From the NCBI RefSeq assembly GCF_014211975.1, contig NZ_CP060084.1:3421001-3485000 (forward strand): 64,000 bases of DNA, written 5' to 3'. The notes beneath the pieces are model-generated. The model had not been told where the DNA came from. It searched no databases and saw nothing but the letters and a program-made list of their open reading frames with translations. The DNA is from Teredinibacter haidensis. GTDB taxonomy: Bacteria; Pseudomonadota; Gammaproteobacteria; Pseudomonadales; Cellvibrionaceae. The position numbers were made by a program, and so were the translations under genes. Below are positions 27,103 to 35,020 of the stretch, piece by piece (the stretch's first letter is position 1; every line of letters begins with the position of its first letter).

Positions 27103-27563
27103 AGCAAGGGGGCCTATCACTGATTGAACTACTCGTTGTTATCGCCCTCTTTGGACTCTTCTCCGTTGCAGGTATGTCATTTACCGATGGCTGGGTAGAC
27201 AGTAACCGAGTCATGGCCGGCGAAAATATGATGGTCCAGGCCTACGGCATCGCCAAGGCCACCGCGCTGCGTAACGAACACGGTAAAACCGGTGATAACG
27301 CCGCCGCCGCGCTCTGTATAGCCAATAACGTGATAAGCGTAAGGGAAGCAACGACGGCTGCCGCAGCCAGCTGTAGCACGACGCTCGCATGGTCTGCCAC
27401 TGTCAACGCACGGCTGTCGATTACGGCCGACAATACCGCCGTTACCTGCGCCTGCCTTAACAATCAGGGTCTGCTGACGACCACCGGTTGTAATAGCTGC
27501 CTCGCCACTAACGCTATCGTACTGAGCTCCGGAGCGACAAATGTCCAAACCTCCTTACTGTAA
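27099..27563 (+). CDS. Minor pseudopilin, FimT/FimU (GspH) type
   Basis: The 154-residue prepilin has a six-residue leader ending G-G, then L-S-L-I-E-L-L-V-V-I-A-L-F-G with Glu at +5. The globular domain is rich in Ala, Thr and Ser and contains five or six cysteines near C-A-C-L and C-N-S-C, more than usual for the family. It overlaps pilE by four bases (ATGA), so the two are translationally coupled. It is assigned as the FimT/FimU member from its length and position in the operon. Confidence 0.82.
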   Translation: MKQGGLSLIELLVVIALFGLFSVAGMSFTDGWVDSNRVMAGENMMVQAYGIAKATALRNEHGKTGDNAAAALCIANNVISVREATTAAAASCSTTLAWSATVNARLSITADNTAVTCACLNNQGLLTTTGCNSCLATNAIVLSSGATNVQTSLL

Positions 27564-27972
27564 ATCAGCGCGCCTCCGTCGAGGCCAGCAAGGTGACATG
27601 CTGGTGGAATCGCTGATAGGCGTTGTGCTCTTCTCCATTGCCGGTATGGGTATTTCCCACATTGCCTCCAAAGTAGCCGTAAGCCAGCGCGACGCCAAAG
27701 TCCAGCACCAGGTGATCAATGAATTGCGCAGCAGGGTGATTAATCGCTCAAACACCACAGACCTTTGCGATGGCAGCACAATAGAAACTCAAAACTTTAC
27801 CACCGCTGTGGGTGTATCTGGTTGCTCAACCACAACCGCAATCGTGGACGGCCATACGATCACCGATGTGAGCACACCCGTCATTCTCTCCGCAACTATT
27901 GAAGGTATCGGCAATATCTCGGTTGGCGCCTCACCAGCGATAACACCAACTGACAACCAGGGCCAAAACTGA
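27541..27972 (+). CDS. pilV: Minor pilin, PilV type
   Basis: The 143-residue protein has a longer basic leader (R-R-G-Q-Q-G) followed by D-M-L-V-E-S-L-I-G-V-V-L-F-S. M-L-V-E-S-L is typical of PilV. The residue after the predicted cleavage is Asp instead of the usual Phe or Met, which is odd for prepilin peptidase. The gene overlaps the previous one by 23 bases and the next by one. It should join PilE, FimT/U, PilW and PilX in the tip-priming complex of the type IV pilus. Confidence 0.82.
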   Translation: MSKPPYCKSARLRRGQQGDMLVESLIGVVLFSIAGMGISHIASKVAVSQRDAKVQHQVINELRSRVINRSNTTDLCDGSTIETQNFTTAVGVSGCSTTTAIVDGHTITDVSTPVILSATIEGIGNISVGASPAITPTDNQGQN

Positions 27973-28649
27973 TGCACACGCTCTCTCGTATCCACAGTCA
28001 GCGAGGCGTATCCATTATTGGTTTGATGATTGGCTCACTGATATCCATGCTTTGTATTCTTACCTGTATGACGATGCACAAGAGCCTGATGCAGATTACC
28101 GTCGGCTCAAAGACCGATGCGATATTAGACAGCCAGATCGCCAGCAGCCTGATGCAAATTCAGCACAATCTACACAACGCTGGATTAGGCATGGAGGTGA
28201 CAACGGCCAACGATGTAGTTGCCGAGGTGGATGGTTCCGATGTCGGCCTCTATTGGCGCTATCGCAATGGCGGGGCTTTTTTCTGCCGCGGCGTACTCGA
28301 GCAGAACTATACCGATACCGCATCTAACACCACCGGTAGGAAAATAGTGCAAGTACAAGCCACCACTGACTGCAATGCCAACAGCACACTCACCGATCTG
28401 GAATGGACACCAACCAACACGCTGGCCCAGTTTCGCAACCAGAGCCATCAGCTATTCAGCTTTAACGTTATCCAGGCCTCATGCACACCTTACGGCTTGA
28501 GCGCAGCCATTACCGACCGCCTGCAGGTCAACGTAACGACAACCTCCAGCGCACAGCTAGCAGGCGCCAATGTCTCGGCGATCCAATATCAGTATTGTCT
28601 GCCGAATGCCTACACCACCGCTATCAATCCCAATGCCATTAGCAGCTAA
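27972..28649 (+). CDS. pilW: Minor pilin, PilW type
   Basis: The 225-residue protein has a leader ending Q-R-G, then V-S-I-I-G-L-M-I-G-S-L-I-S-M. The +5 position is Gly, so the conserved Glu is absent, which is unusual for PilW and could alter how it docks in the pilus core. The remaining sequence follows PilW proteins: an I-A-S-S-L-M-Q-I-Q-H-N-L-H-N-A-G helix, a G-L-Y-W-R-Y-R-N-G-G segment and a C-terminal V-S-A-I-Q-Y-Q-Y-C. It overlaps pilV by one base (TGATG). Confidence 0.8.
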   Translation: MHTLSRIHSQRGVSIIGLMIGSLISMLCILTCMTMHKSLMQITVGSKTDAILDSQIASSLMQIQHNLHNAGLGMEVTTANDVVAEVDGSDVGLYWRYRNGGAFFCRGVLEQNYTDTASNTTGRKIVQVQATTDCNANSTLTDLEWTPTNTLAQFRNQSHQLFSFNVIQASCTPYGLSAAITDRLQVNVTTTSSAQLAGANVSAIQYQYCLPNAYTTAINPNAISS

Positions 28650-28658
28650 ATAGGTAAT

Positions 28659-30692
28659 ATGAGACCGCGGAAATTTCTTATGAAAAAAAATATAAAGGTA
28701 AAACGTTCTCCCCAACAACAGCAAGGTGTCGCCACCATTTTGGTGATCCTACTAATCACTTTGGCGATGACCGTCAGTGCTATTGGCGTGGTTTACTCCC
28801 TGCGTGGCAACCAAGAGCTACAAATGGCAGCTCATGCCAATACGCGAGCCCAGGCCAGTGCCTGGACAGGCGTGGAAATCTTCCGCAATTATTTATTTCA
28901 ACTGTCCAATGATATAACCGCACTCGGCACCCTCGCGGGAACCCTGCCCATTACGGTCGAAACCATGGCCAACACGACTCTTTCGGCAGAAATTGTGGAT
29001 ATCACCGCGCCCGCGACCCAGAATGCCGACGACATCTACTTAATAACAGTGAACATTCGCGCGGAGGATGCCGCAGCCCAATCATCGTCGGTCGTCCAAG
29101 TGGTTTATCAGGTTTCTCCCTTTCTCTGTGGCGGGAACGGTGAACTGACATCGACACTGGATTTCCACCGGGATCTCTCCCTCGGGGGCGACATCTCCAT
29201 CCTCAGCGATAACAATACTGCCTCTACCTTCTATGTGGATGGCGCAGTTAACCTCAGCAACGTTTCCGCCAATGGCGTTAGTGCCCTCTATGCAACCGGC
29301 GACATTAATATTGGCAGCTCGGCCTACGTACCAGAAGTACACTCCAACGGCAACATAAGACTCTACGGCGGTTCCTCGGTGGGAATAGTAAAAGCTGTAG
29401 GCAGCGTGACCACCGAAGGTGGAGCCTCGATCACCGGCTCTGCCTATGCCAACGATGAAATAATTCTCGGCGGCTCGTCGGTAGGGAAAATATACTCACG
29501 CAGCTATGTCAACAGAACCGGCTGGGCAGCAACGGGAGACATCAACGCCGGCGACTATGTCACCATCAACGGAGGCCCTATCAGCAATATCGCCGCCGTC
29601 GGCAACGTCACAATCAACGCCTCCACCAACGTTGGCGAAATTGTGAGTGAGGGCGATATCCAATGCCCCTACAACAGCTGGAACTCTTTTATATCTCTCC
29701 ACGCGGGAGGAGCGCTAAACAACTGTTCTACCGGTGACGGAGTGGACTCACAAGCCTCGGAAAGCGTTTCTGTAACGACCATTGACGAACTGCAGCCCTT
29801 CACCATGGAACCCGTCATGGTTGATGCTTGGGCACTGAAAAGCCAAGCCAACTATACTTTTGAAATAGATGACGGCAAGATGCGTGTCACCGTCCAAAAT
29901 ATCAACAGTGTCGTCAATGGCGTCTATTACATAGGAAAAAAATCCGGGACCAATAGGGATTTTCTCTGTGAAGAAGTCGATGGCAACAGTAACTGTACCG
30001 CACCGACAGCCCCCACACTGACCATCTGCAACGGCCACAGCGCAAACAACGCCTGCTTTAGCTACGATTCCGATACCAGTACCTGGGGCATTGATGGCAA
30101 GAATATGGCTCCTGGCGTCGCCTGGTTTGAGGGCAACCTATTGCTGGGCAACGGCCAGTATTACAACACTTTTATTGCGACAGAAAATATTTCCACCAGC
30201 AGCGCCCATAAAACCTACGCGGTAAACTACATCGGCTACGAAGCTGTTTGCACCAACAGCTTCCCCTCAAATACCAGCGCCGACTTTGCCGGCCTCTACC
30301 CAACAAACTATTGCGACCTGAACGAGGGTACCCTCATCACCAATGCGGTAGGGAATTTAAGCCTGCTCGCCGGTGGCTATGACCCCAGCGATGAAACAAC
30401 CTATGTTGGCGGCAATATTTCCCTGGGTGCGTCCACAGAGATCTTCGGCACCGTGATGTCCGGTGACTACCTCTATACCGGCGGCTCGACTACAGTACAT
30501 GGGTTTATTACCGCATCCGGCCTGGGCTCATCAGGGGAAGCGACCGGTAACACTCTAGGGGGCTCGACTACTGTCGATTTGCAGAGCTTGCCCGTAAGCT
30601 ACGAACCCGCCACCATCCCCAATATGGCAGCCGGTAGCTGTGACAACGCTAATACAGCCGTTTCCTGGCCGCTGTGGAGCCAATACCTCTAG
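28659..30692 (+). CDS. PilX-like minor pilin with long beta-solenoid-like region
   Basis: The 677-residue product is three to four times the usual PilX length. Its N-terminus is PilX-like: Q-Q-Q-G then V-A-T-I-L-V-I-L-L-I-T-L without Glu5, as in GspK/PilX. It then has the Q-A-S-A-W-T-G-V-E-I-F region. Residues about 150-335 are short repeats built on G-G-S-S-V-G-x-I and N-G-N-I/G-D-I-N turns, and similar repeats return at about 565-660. The pattern resembles the solenoids of polymer-forming (bactofilin-like) proteins. ATGs at 28659 and 28680 are both possible. No pilY1 gene follows, so this large PilX may take over the tip role; that is inference. Confidence 0.75.
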   Translation: MRPRKFLMKKNIKVKRSPQQQQGVATILVILLITLAMTVSAIGVVYSLRGNQELQMAAHANTRAQASAWTGVEIFRNYLFQLSNDITALGTLAGTLPITVETMANTTLSAEIVDITAPATQNADDIYLITVNIRAEDAAAQSSSVVQVVYQVSPFLCGGNGELTSTLDFHRDLSLGGDISILSDNNTASTFYVDGAVNLSNVSANGVSALYATGDINIGSSAYVPEVHSNGNIRLYGGSSVGIVKAVGSVTTEGGASITGSAYANDEIILGGSSVGKIYSRSYVNRTGWAATGDINAGDYVTINGGPISNIAAVGNVTINASTNVGEIVSEGDIQCPYNSWNSFISLHAGGALNNCSTGDGVDSQASESVSVTTIDELQPFTMEPVMVDAWALKSQANYTFEIDDGKMRVTVQNINSVVNGVYYIGKKSGTNRDFLCEEVDGNSNCTAPTAPTLTICNGHSANNACFSYDSDTSTWGIDGKNMAPGVAWFEGNLLLGNGQYYNTFIATENISTSSAHKTYAVNYIGYEAVCTNSFPSNTSADFAGLYPTNYCDLNEGTLITNAVGNLSLLAGGYDPSDETTYVGGNISLGASTEIFGTVMSGDYLYTGGSTTVHGFITASGLGSSGEATGNTLGGSTTVDLQSLPVSYEPATIPNMAAGSCDNANTAVSWPLWSQYL

Positions 30693-30698
30693 AAACGC

Positions 30699-30720
30699 GG
30701 GCGGTGTAGGTGCACCGCCC
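30699..30720 (+). terminator. Hairpin after pilX-like gene
   Basis: GGGCGGTG and CACCGCCC pair perfectly around TAGGTG, starting seven bases after the stop codon of the pilX-like gene. There is no T-run after the stem, so termination may need Rho, or the hairpin may simply protect the 3' end. Confidence 0.5.
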
Positions 30721-30909
30721 ACAAAGCTCTCCAGCACTCACTAACCAGTTTCATTTTCTCCATTTATACCTTTCCCAGCACAGAGCCGTTTGTTGATCGA
30801 GTAGGCTTTTGTCCAACATTAATCCCTGATAAGATCGACCCACTCTTAGGGTTGGCGTGTCATTTCGCGCCAACATGTTTATGAAGTCACTATCAAAAAG
30901 TAAATAATT

Positions 30910-31635
30910 ATGGCTGCTCTCATGTTTTACCAAGAGCCAGTTGCTCTGGAAAAGAAAAAACACGTCGATATTAAACTCTCTCGCCAAAAAGATTACGCCT
31001 TCGCCAGCAACGTTAACTCCGTGCCCCTCAGCGGCATCGAGTTCTTCCAGGCAAGCCGTGATTTCCCTGTGTTGTTCATAAAGAACAACAAGGACGAATA
31101 CCTGGCTATGGCCATTCTTTCGTTGAAATCAGAAAGCCACGATCTGGGCGACACTTGGGAAGGGGCCTATGTGCCCGCGTTTATACGCCGCTACCCCTTC
31201 GCGCTGACACCTGAAAAAGTGGTCATGATCGATAACAAAGCTCCCCACTTCGCAGGCGAAGAGGGCGAAGCCCTGTTCGAAGCCGAAGATAAGCCCACCG
31301 AAACGCTGAAGCAGATCATTGGCTTTCTGGAAGCCGTGGATAACAACTTCCATCGCACAGAAGAGTTCGCTAAGGCTGTCGCAGAAAAAGAGCTGTTCGA
31401 ACCATACAATGCCACCGTGAAATTCCCGGAAGGCCAGATCCGCTTAAACGACCTGTACTGCATTAATGAGAAAAAACTGCACGAAAGCTTAAACCAGGAA
31501 GAGTTACAAGAGTGGTTTAAAAAGGGTTGGATCGCCTGGTGTCACGCACATCTACACTCCCTCGGTTCCGTTGGCGAATTAGTCAAACGTCAACGCAAAG
31601 CCGCAGAAGAGGCTGCTCCAGCCGCTAGCGAATAA
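30910..31635 (+). CDS. SapC family protein
   Basis: The 241-residue protein matches the SapC family along its length: an early H-V-D-I-K-L-S-R/D-Y-A-F-A stretch, then P-L-S-G-I-E-F-F-Q-A-S-R-D-F-P-V-L-F, W-E-G-A-Y-V-P-A-F-I-R-R-Y-P-F near residue 90 and A-W-C-H-A-H-L-H-S-L-G-S near the end. The name comes from a Campylobacter S-layer locus, but in marine gammaproteobacteria SapC genes are often found near TonB-dependent receptors and their function is unclear. It has its own terminator and seems to be monocistronic. Confidence 0.85.
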   Translation: MAALMFYQEPVALEKKKHVDIKLSRQKDYAFASNVNSVPLSGIEFFQASRDFPVLFIKNNKDEYLAMAILSLKSESHDLGDTWEGAYVPAFIRRYPFALTPEKVVMIDNKAPHFAGEEGEALFEAEDKPTETLKQIIGFLEAVDNNFHRTEEFAKAVAEKELFEPYNATVKFPEGQIRLNDLYCINEKKLHESLNQEELQEWFKKGWIAWCHAHLHSLGSVGELVKRQRKAAEEAAPAASE

Positions 31636-31661
31636 CTTTAACGCTTGCCGACATCCAAAAG

Positions 31662-31687
31662 GCCCGGTAATCACACCGGGCTTTTTT
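31662..31687 (+). terminator. Intrinsic terminator after sapC
   Basis: GCCCGGT and ACCGGGC (31662-31668 and 31675-31681) form a perfect seven-bp GC-rich stem around a six-base loop, followed at once by six T. It starts 27 bases beyond the sapC stop codon. The remaining 260 bases up to the REC-EAL gene show no further gene or structure. Confidence 0.85.
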
Positions 31688-31945
31688 AATCCCCTCCACC
31701 ACCCGCCCATTAAAACGCCTCTTTATCATTCGGCTACCTAACCCTCAAGCCTTGCTGGAAATCACTAGAAAACAGACAAATATGGCTTGGTGCGCCAAAG
31801 TAAGTAAACTAGCACTGGAATCATGGTTTTTTACTTTAAGCGCTCACCGACTAAGCCAGACACACTATACTTTCAACCAGTGTAGTGAAATTTAAGCTGT
31901 TTTCGAACACACCCAATTCGCTTTTTCAGTAGAAGGAATAAGGCT

Positions 31946-33178
31946 TTGGATTCAACAGTGAACAGCGATATTTCCGTATTAATTGTCGACGATTCGCTCG
32001 CCATTTGCGGCGTGCTAACGGCAATGCTGGCAGATCTTGGGGTGTACAAAGTAGAGAGTTGCCACAACGGTGAAGATGCCTACCACAAAGTCGAAGTAAA
32101 TCCCGCTGCCTACGATGCCATGTTTGTCGATTTACACATGGAGGGAATGGACGGTCTGGAACTGATGCATAAGCTACACGGGCTGCGCTACCGCGGTGGC
32201 ATTGTTGTTATGTCTGCGCTGGAAAAAAAGATTCTCGATTTCACCCTGGAAGTTATCAGCAACTACAACCTCCGCGTTCTTGGCTCAGCGGAAAAACCTC
32301 TGGAAAAAAATCTCATTGCCTTTATGGTAAAACGCATAAAGAGCTACTACCCAGTTATATCGCGCAAAGAAAAAGTATTGAAACGCCGTGAGGTTTACGA
32401 CGCAATTAGAAATGACAAGGTTGTCACCTACTTCCAACCCAAAATTTCTGCCGTTAATAATTCTGTGACCGGACTCGAGTGCCTAGCAAGGCTCAAACTA
32501 AATAGCTCCGGCATTATTTCACCTGGTGCTTTTTTACCTGTCGCCGAGCGCTTCGACCTTATTGACGCCCTAACGGATGCCATCCTGAACAGTGCATTAC
32601 CGCAATTTAAACTATTTTGTGAACAACTACAGGTAGACTGTACTCTCGCTATCAATATTTCTCCGCTGCAGCTTTATAACAATTTATTGCCGGAAACCAT
32701 CAGCGAATACCTACATCGACATGGCGTCGCACAAAAAAACATTATTGTCGAAATCACGGAGAACCATGCCATTCGCGAAGAGATCCAGCTTAAAAATTTA
32801 AACCGGCTGCGTATCCACGGGTATCAATTATCACTTGATGATTATGGTGCGGGCTATACCAATTTACGACAGCTTAAAAATTTACCCTTTAATGAAATAA
32901 AACTTGATGCGCAATTGGTCAACGGTATCGCTAGAGATAAGGTTTTACGCGTTATGGTTGAATCCATACGCAAGGTTACTCAAGAAATGAATCTTAAACT
33001 GGTTGCGGAAGGTATTTCTGATTCTAAAGATCTCATTGTGGTGAACAACATCGGAGTCGATGCTTATCAGGGCTACCTCTTCTGCCGCCCCAAACCCATG
33101 AACGAGCTATTGCGCTGGTATCCGCTATGGCAGAAATCTATTATCCCCTGTAACGTTGTTAATTTGCGCGACAGCTAG
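31946..33178 (+). CDS. Response regulator with EAL (c-di-GMP phosphodiesterase) output domain
   Basis: This 410-residue protein has an N-terminal receiver domain (about 8-130: V-D-D-S acidic pocket, F-V-D-L-H-M-E-G with phospho-acceptor Asp, A-E-K-P-L Lys). An EAL domain follows (about 150-390). The name motif reads E-C-L-A-R-L in place of E-A-L-x-R. N-I-S-P, V-E-I-T-E-N, L-D-D-Y-G-A-G-Y, I-K-L-D, V-A-E-G and Y-Q-G-Y are kept, so catalytic metal ligands look mostly intact. The start is a TTG with AAGGA upstream. It is convergent with a degenerate HD-GYP protein gene. No histidine kinase is adjacent. Confidence 0.88.
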   Translation: MDSTVNSDISVLIVDDSLAICGVLTAMLADLGVYKVESCHNGEDAYHKVEVNPAAYDAMFVDLHMEGMDGLELMHKLHGLRYRGGIVVMSALEKKILDFTLEVISNYNLRVLGSAEKPLEKNLIAFMVKRIKSYYPVISRKEKVLKRREVYDAIRNDKVVTYFQPKISAVNNSVTGLECLARLKLNSSGIISPGAFLPVAERFDLIDALTDAILNSALPQFKLFCEQLQVDCTLAINISPLQLYNNLLPETISEYLHRHGVAQKNIIVEITENHAIREEIQLKNLNRLRIHGYQLSLDDYGAGYTNLRQLKNLPFNEIKLDAQLVNGIARDKVLRVMVESIRKVTQEMNLKLVAEGISDSKDLIVVNNIGVDAYQGYLFCRPKPMNELLRWYPLWQKSIIPCNVVNLRDS

Positions 33179-33201
33179 GGCACATCTGGATAATCCGGTA
33201 G

Positions 33202-33329
33202 CCTAGCAGATTGTTGAAAAACGTAACTAAGGTCGTCAGCGCCAGGCGAAAAGTAAGGTTTATCGTGAATAAATGAGGATTTTTAACTCCGCACAGGCAA
33301 CGCAGATAATTTTTCAACAGCCTGCTAGG
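33202..33329. mobile_element. 128-bp MITE-like element with 20-bp terminal inverted repeats
   Basis: The left end (33202-33221) and the reverse complement of the right end (33310-33329) agree at 18 of 20 positions; both start CCTAGCAG and end GTTGAAAAA. The interior has no ORF. The right end overlaps the 3' end of the HD-GYP gene and supplies its TAG stop codon (33325-33327). No target-site duplication is obvious and no second copy was seen in the window. It fits a non-autonomous miniature element, although a large terminator-like repeat between convergent genes is the alternative. Confidence 0.6.
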
Positions 33330-34776
33330 GTTCTTTTATGGTTCTAATTTGAGTCAGCCAAAGCTTATGTAATTCGCTAGGAATAGTGGGCGACGGCTGA
33401 CTGCTGAAGTTTTCCAGTGAAGCTTTTGCGGATTCACGATCACTCGCTACCGCACCGCCACCCTCAATAAGAGAGATGGATTTATTGGGCGCCCAGATAG
33501 GCGTAAGCTCTGTGATCGCACCCTGCTCCGTTTCGATTAGCTCGCCCAGGCGTAGCAAAAACCTCTGAATGTGATAAAGGATTTCCTGCATCATTAGAAA
33601 CACATCCTCGGCCTCGCGATAGGCATGCTGCAAACGCTGCTCATCCACCAGCTCCAGCCAGCGTATATACGCATCATTGATCAATCCAGACTGATGCATA
33701 GAAACCGTAATATGCTCTAACAAACGGCTCAGGGAATAGATACGCGCATTGGCCACATACGCTTGGTTTTGCGCTACAAAAATTTCCGCCTGCTCGACGA
33801 AACGCTTGATATAGTAATGACGGTCCTTCACCTGCTTTAAAAAAAGCGGCATTAGCTCTTCCGGAACACTGCACGTTTTTGTAGCGGTTCCCTTGCGCAG
33901 AAGCAGCACTAAATCCGCCGCTGGCATTCCCGGGCGGGATAGTTTGTTCATCTGAATAATGGGGATCAGATCGTTGAGGGTTCGACCGCGGGTTTTAAAA
34001 TGTTTCACATAGATCGCATGGGTACTATCAAGCAAGTGAATCAATTGTCCGAGCGGCCCCAGCTGTTTAGCAATTTTTCGATCTGGAAAGCCCGTGCCAT
34101 CCACCTCTTCGTGGTGATCCAATACGGCGCGTGAAATACGTGTCGAAACAGCAGGTAAAAAAGCCAGAACTTCATAGCCAATTCTAGAATGCCGCTCCAT
34201 TTGCGAATAGTCCGCTGAGCTCAACTCCTCCAACTCCTTTAGCGCAGTTGCCGGTAAAAAAAGCAGCCCTACTTCATGCATAAGACCGACGACAAAGGCT
34301 TCATATATTTGTTCCTCGCTTTTGCCTTTGCCCCATTCAAGCGCGACGGCAGCCCATGCGCAAAACAGCGAACGCTCGAACTGCCTGGGCAGGCAGTTCG
34401 ACATCACCCAACTATACTGAGCCAATCCCGGTTGCTCACCCAATCGCAAGCAACTCGTTTCCAGTACATCTGTTATCTCTACTTTTTCAAACAGTTCAGA
34501 TAAAACCCAGTCATTCTCAAAATAACGCTTTAGTCGCCCCAGTAAATCCGGGCCACTAAAACCATCCCCAATAACAATATTAGCCCCCAACGGCTGCGTT
34601 AGATTCTGGCCTTTTAATTGTTTTAATAGCGACGCATTCAAAGGTTGCCCGGCGGGTAATAGTACTTTCCTGGATACGGCCAATATATCAGCGGTAACGA
34701 GCATCTCATGTCGCGCTATAAGCGTCAGTAGATGCTCAATATAGACATCATTGAAACATGGCTTGTACTCAGACAT
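33325..34776 (-). CDS. Degenerate HD-GYP domain protein
   Basis: From the preferred ATG at 34776 the product has 483 residues; an in-frame extension to 34866 would add a hydrophobic leader. The central region follows HD-GYP domains: L-M-H-E-V-G near residue 167, where H-D-x-G-K would be expected; then H-S-R-I-G-Y-E, L-D-H-H-E-E-V-D-G-T-G-F-P and L-L-D-S-T-H-A. The metal-binding Asp of H-D is Glu and the following Lys is lost, so c-di-GMP hydrolysis is doubtful. The last 150 residues are helical. The stop codon lies in the MITE-like element. It is convergent with a REC-EAL gene. Confidence 0.75.
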   Translation of the reverse strand: MSEYKPCFNDVYIEHLLTLIARHEMLVTADILAVSRKVLLPAGQPLNASLLKQLKGQNLTQPLGANIVIGDGFSGPDLLGRLKRYFENDWVLSELFEKVEITDVLETSCLRLGEQPGLAQYSWVMSNCLPRQFERSLFCAWAAVALEWGKGKSEEQIYEAFVVGLMHEVGLLFLPATALKELEELSSADYSQMERHSRIGYEVLAFLPAVSTRISRAVLDHHEEVDGTGFPDRKIAKQLGPLGQLIHLLDSTHAIYVKHFKTRGRTLNDLIPIIQMNKLSRPGMPAADLVLLLRKGTATKTCSVPEELMPLFLKQVKDRHYYIKRFVEQAEIFVAQNQAYVANARIYSLSRLLEHITVSMHQSGLINDAYIRWLELVDEQRLQHAYREAEDVFLMMQEILYHIQRFLLRLGELIETEQGAITELTPIWAPNKSISLIEGGGAVASDRESAKASLENFSSQPSPTIPSELHKLWLTQIRTIKEP

Positions 34777-35020
34777 ACGGGCTAACCCCCAAAAAAGAAA
34801 CAATCCCCACAAGTATAGTTGGCTAGGCAGAAGTCGACATAGTGCGAAAAGTACAGGATATTTCACCTAAGGTGGCGCGCTGGACTAGGCTTAAAGAAAG
34901 ATATGGCAATTCTCCATTGCCGAACCATAGATAATTGAACGTTAACATTCACGGCTGATTATTACCCCCGCAAACTCTCCGCGTTACCATAGGGTCAGCT
35001 GTTTCGGAGTATTGGTCATT

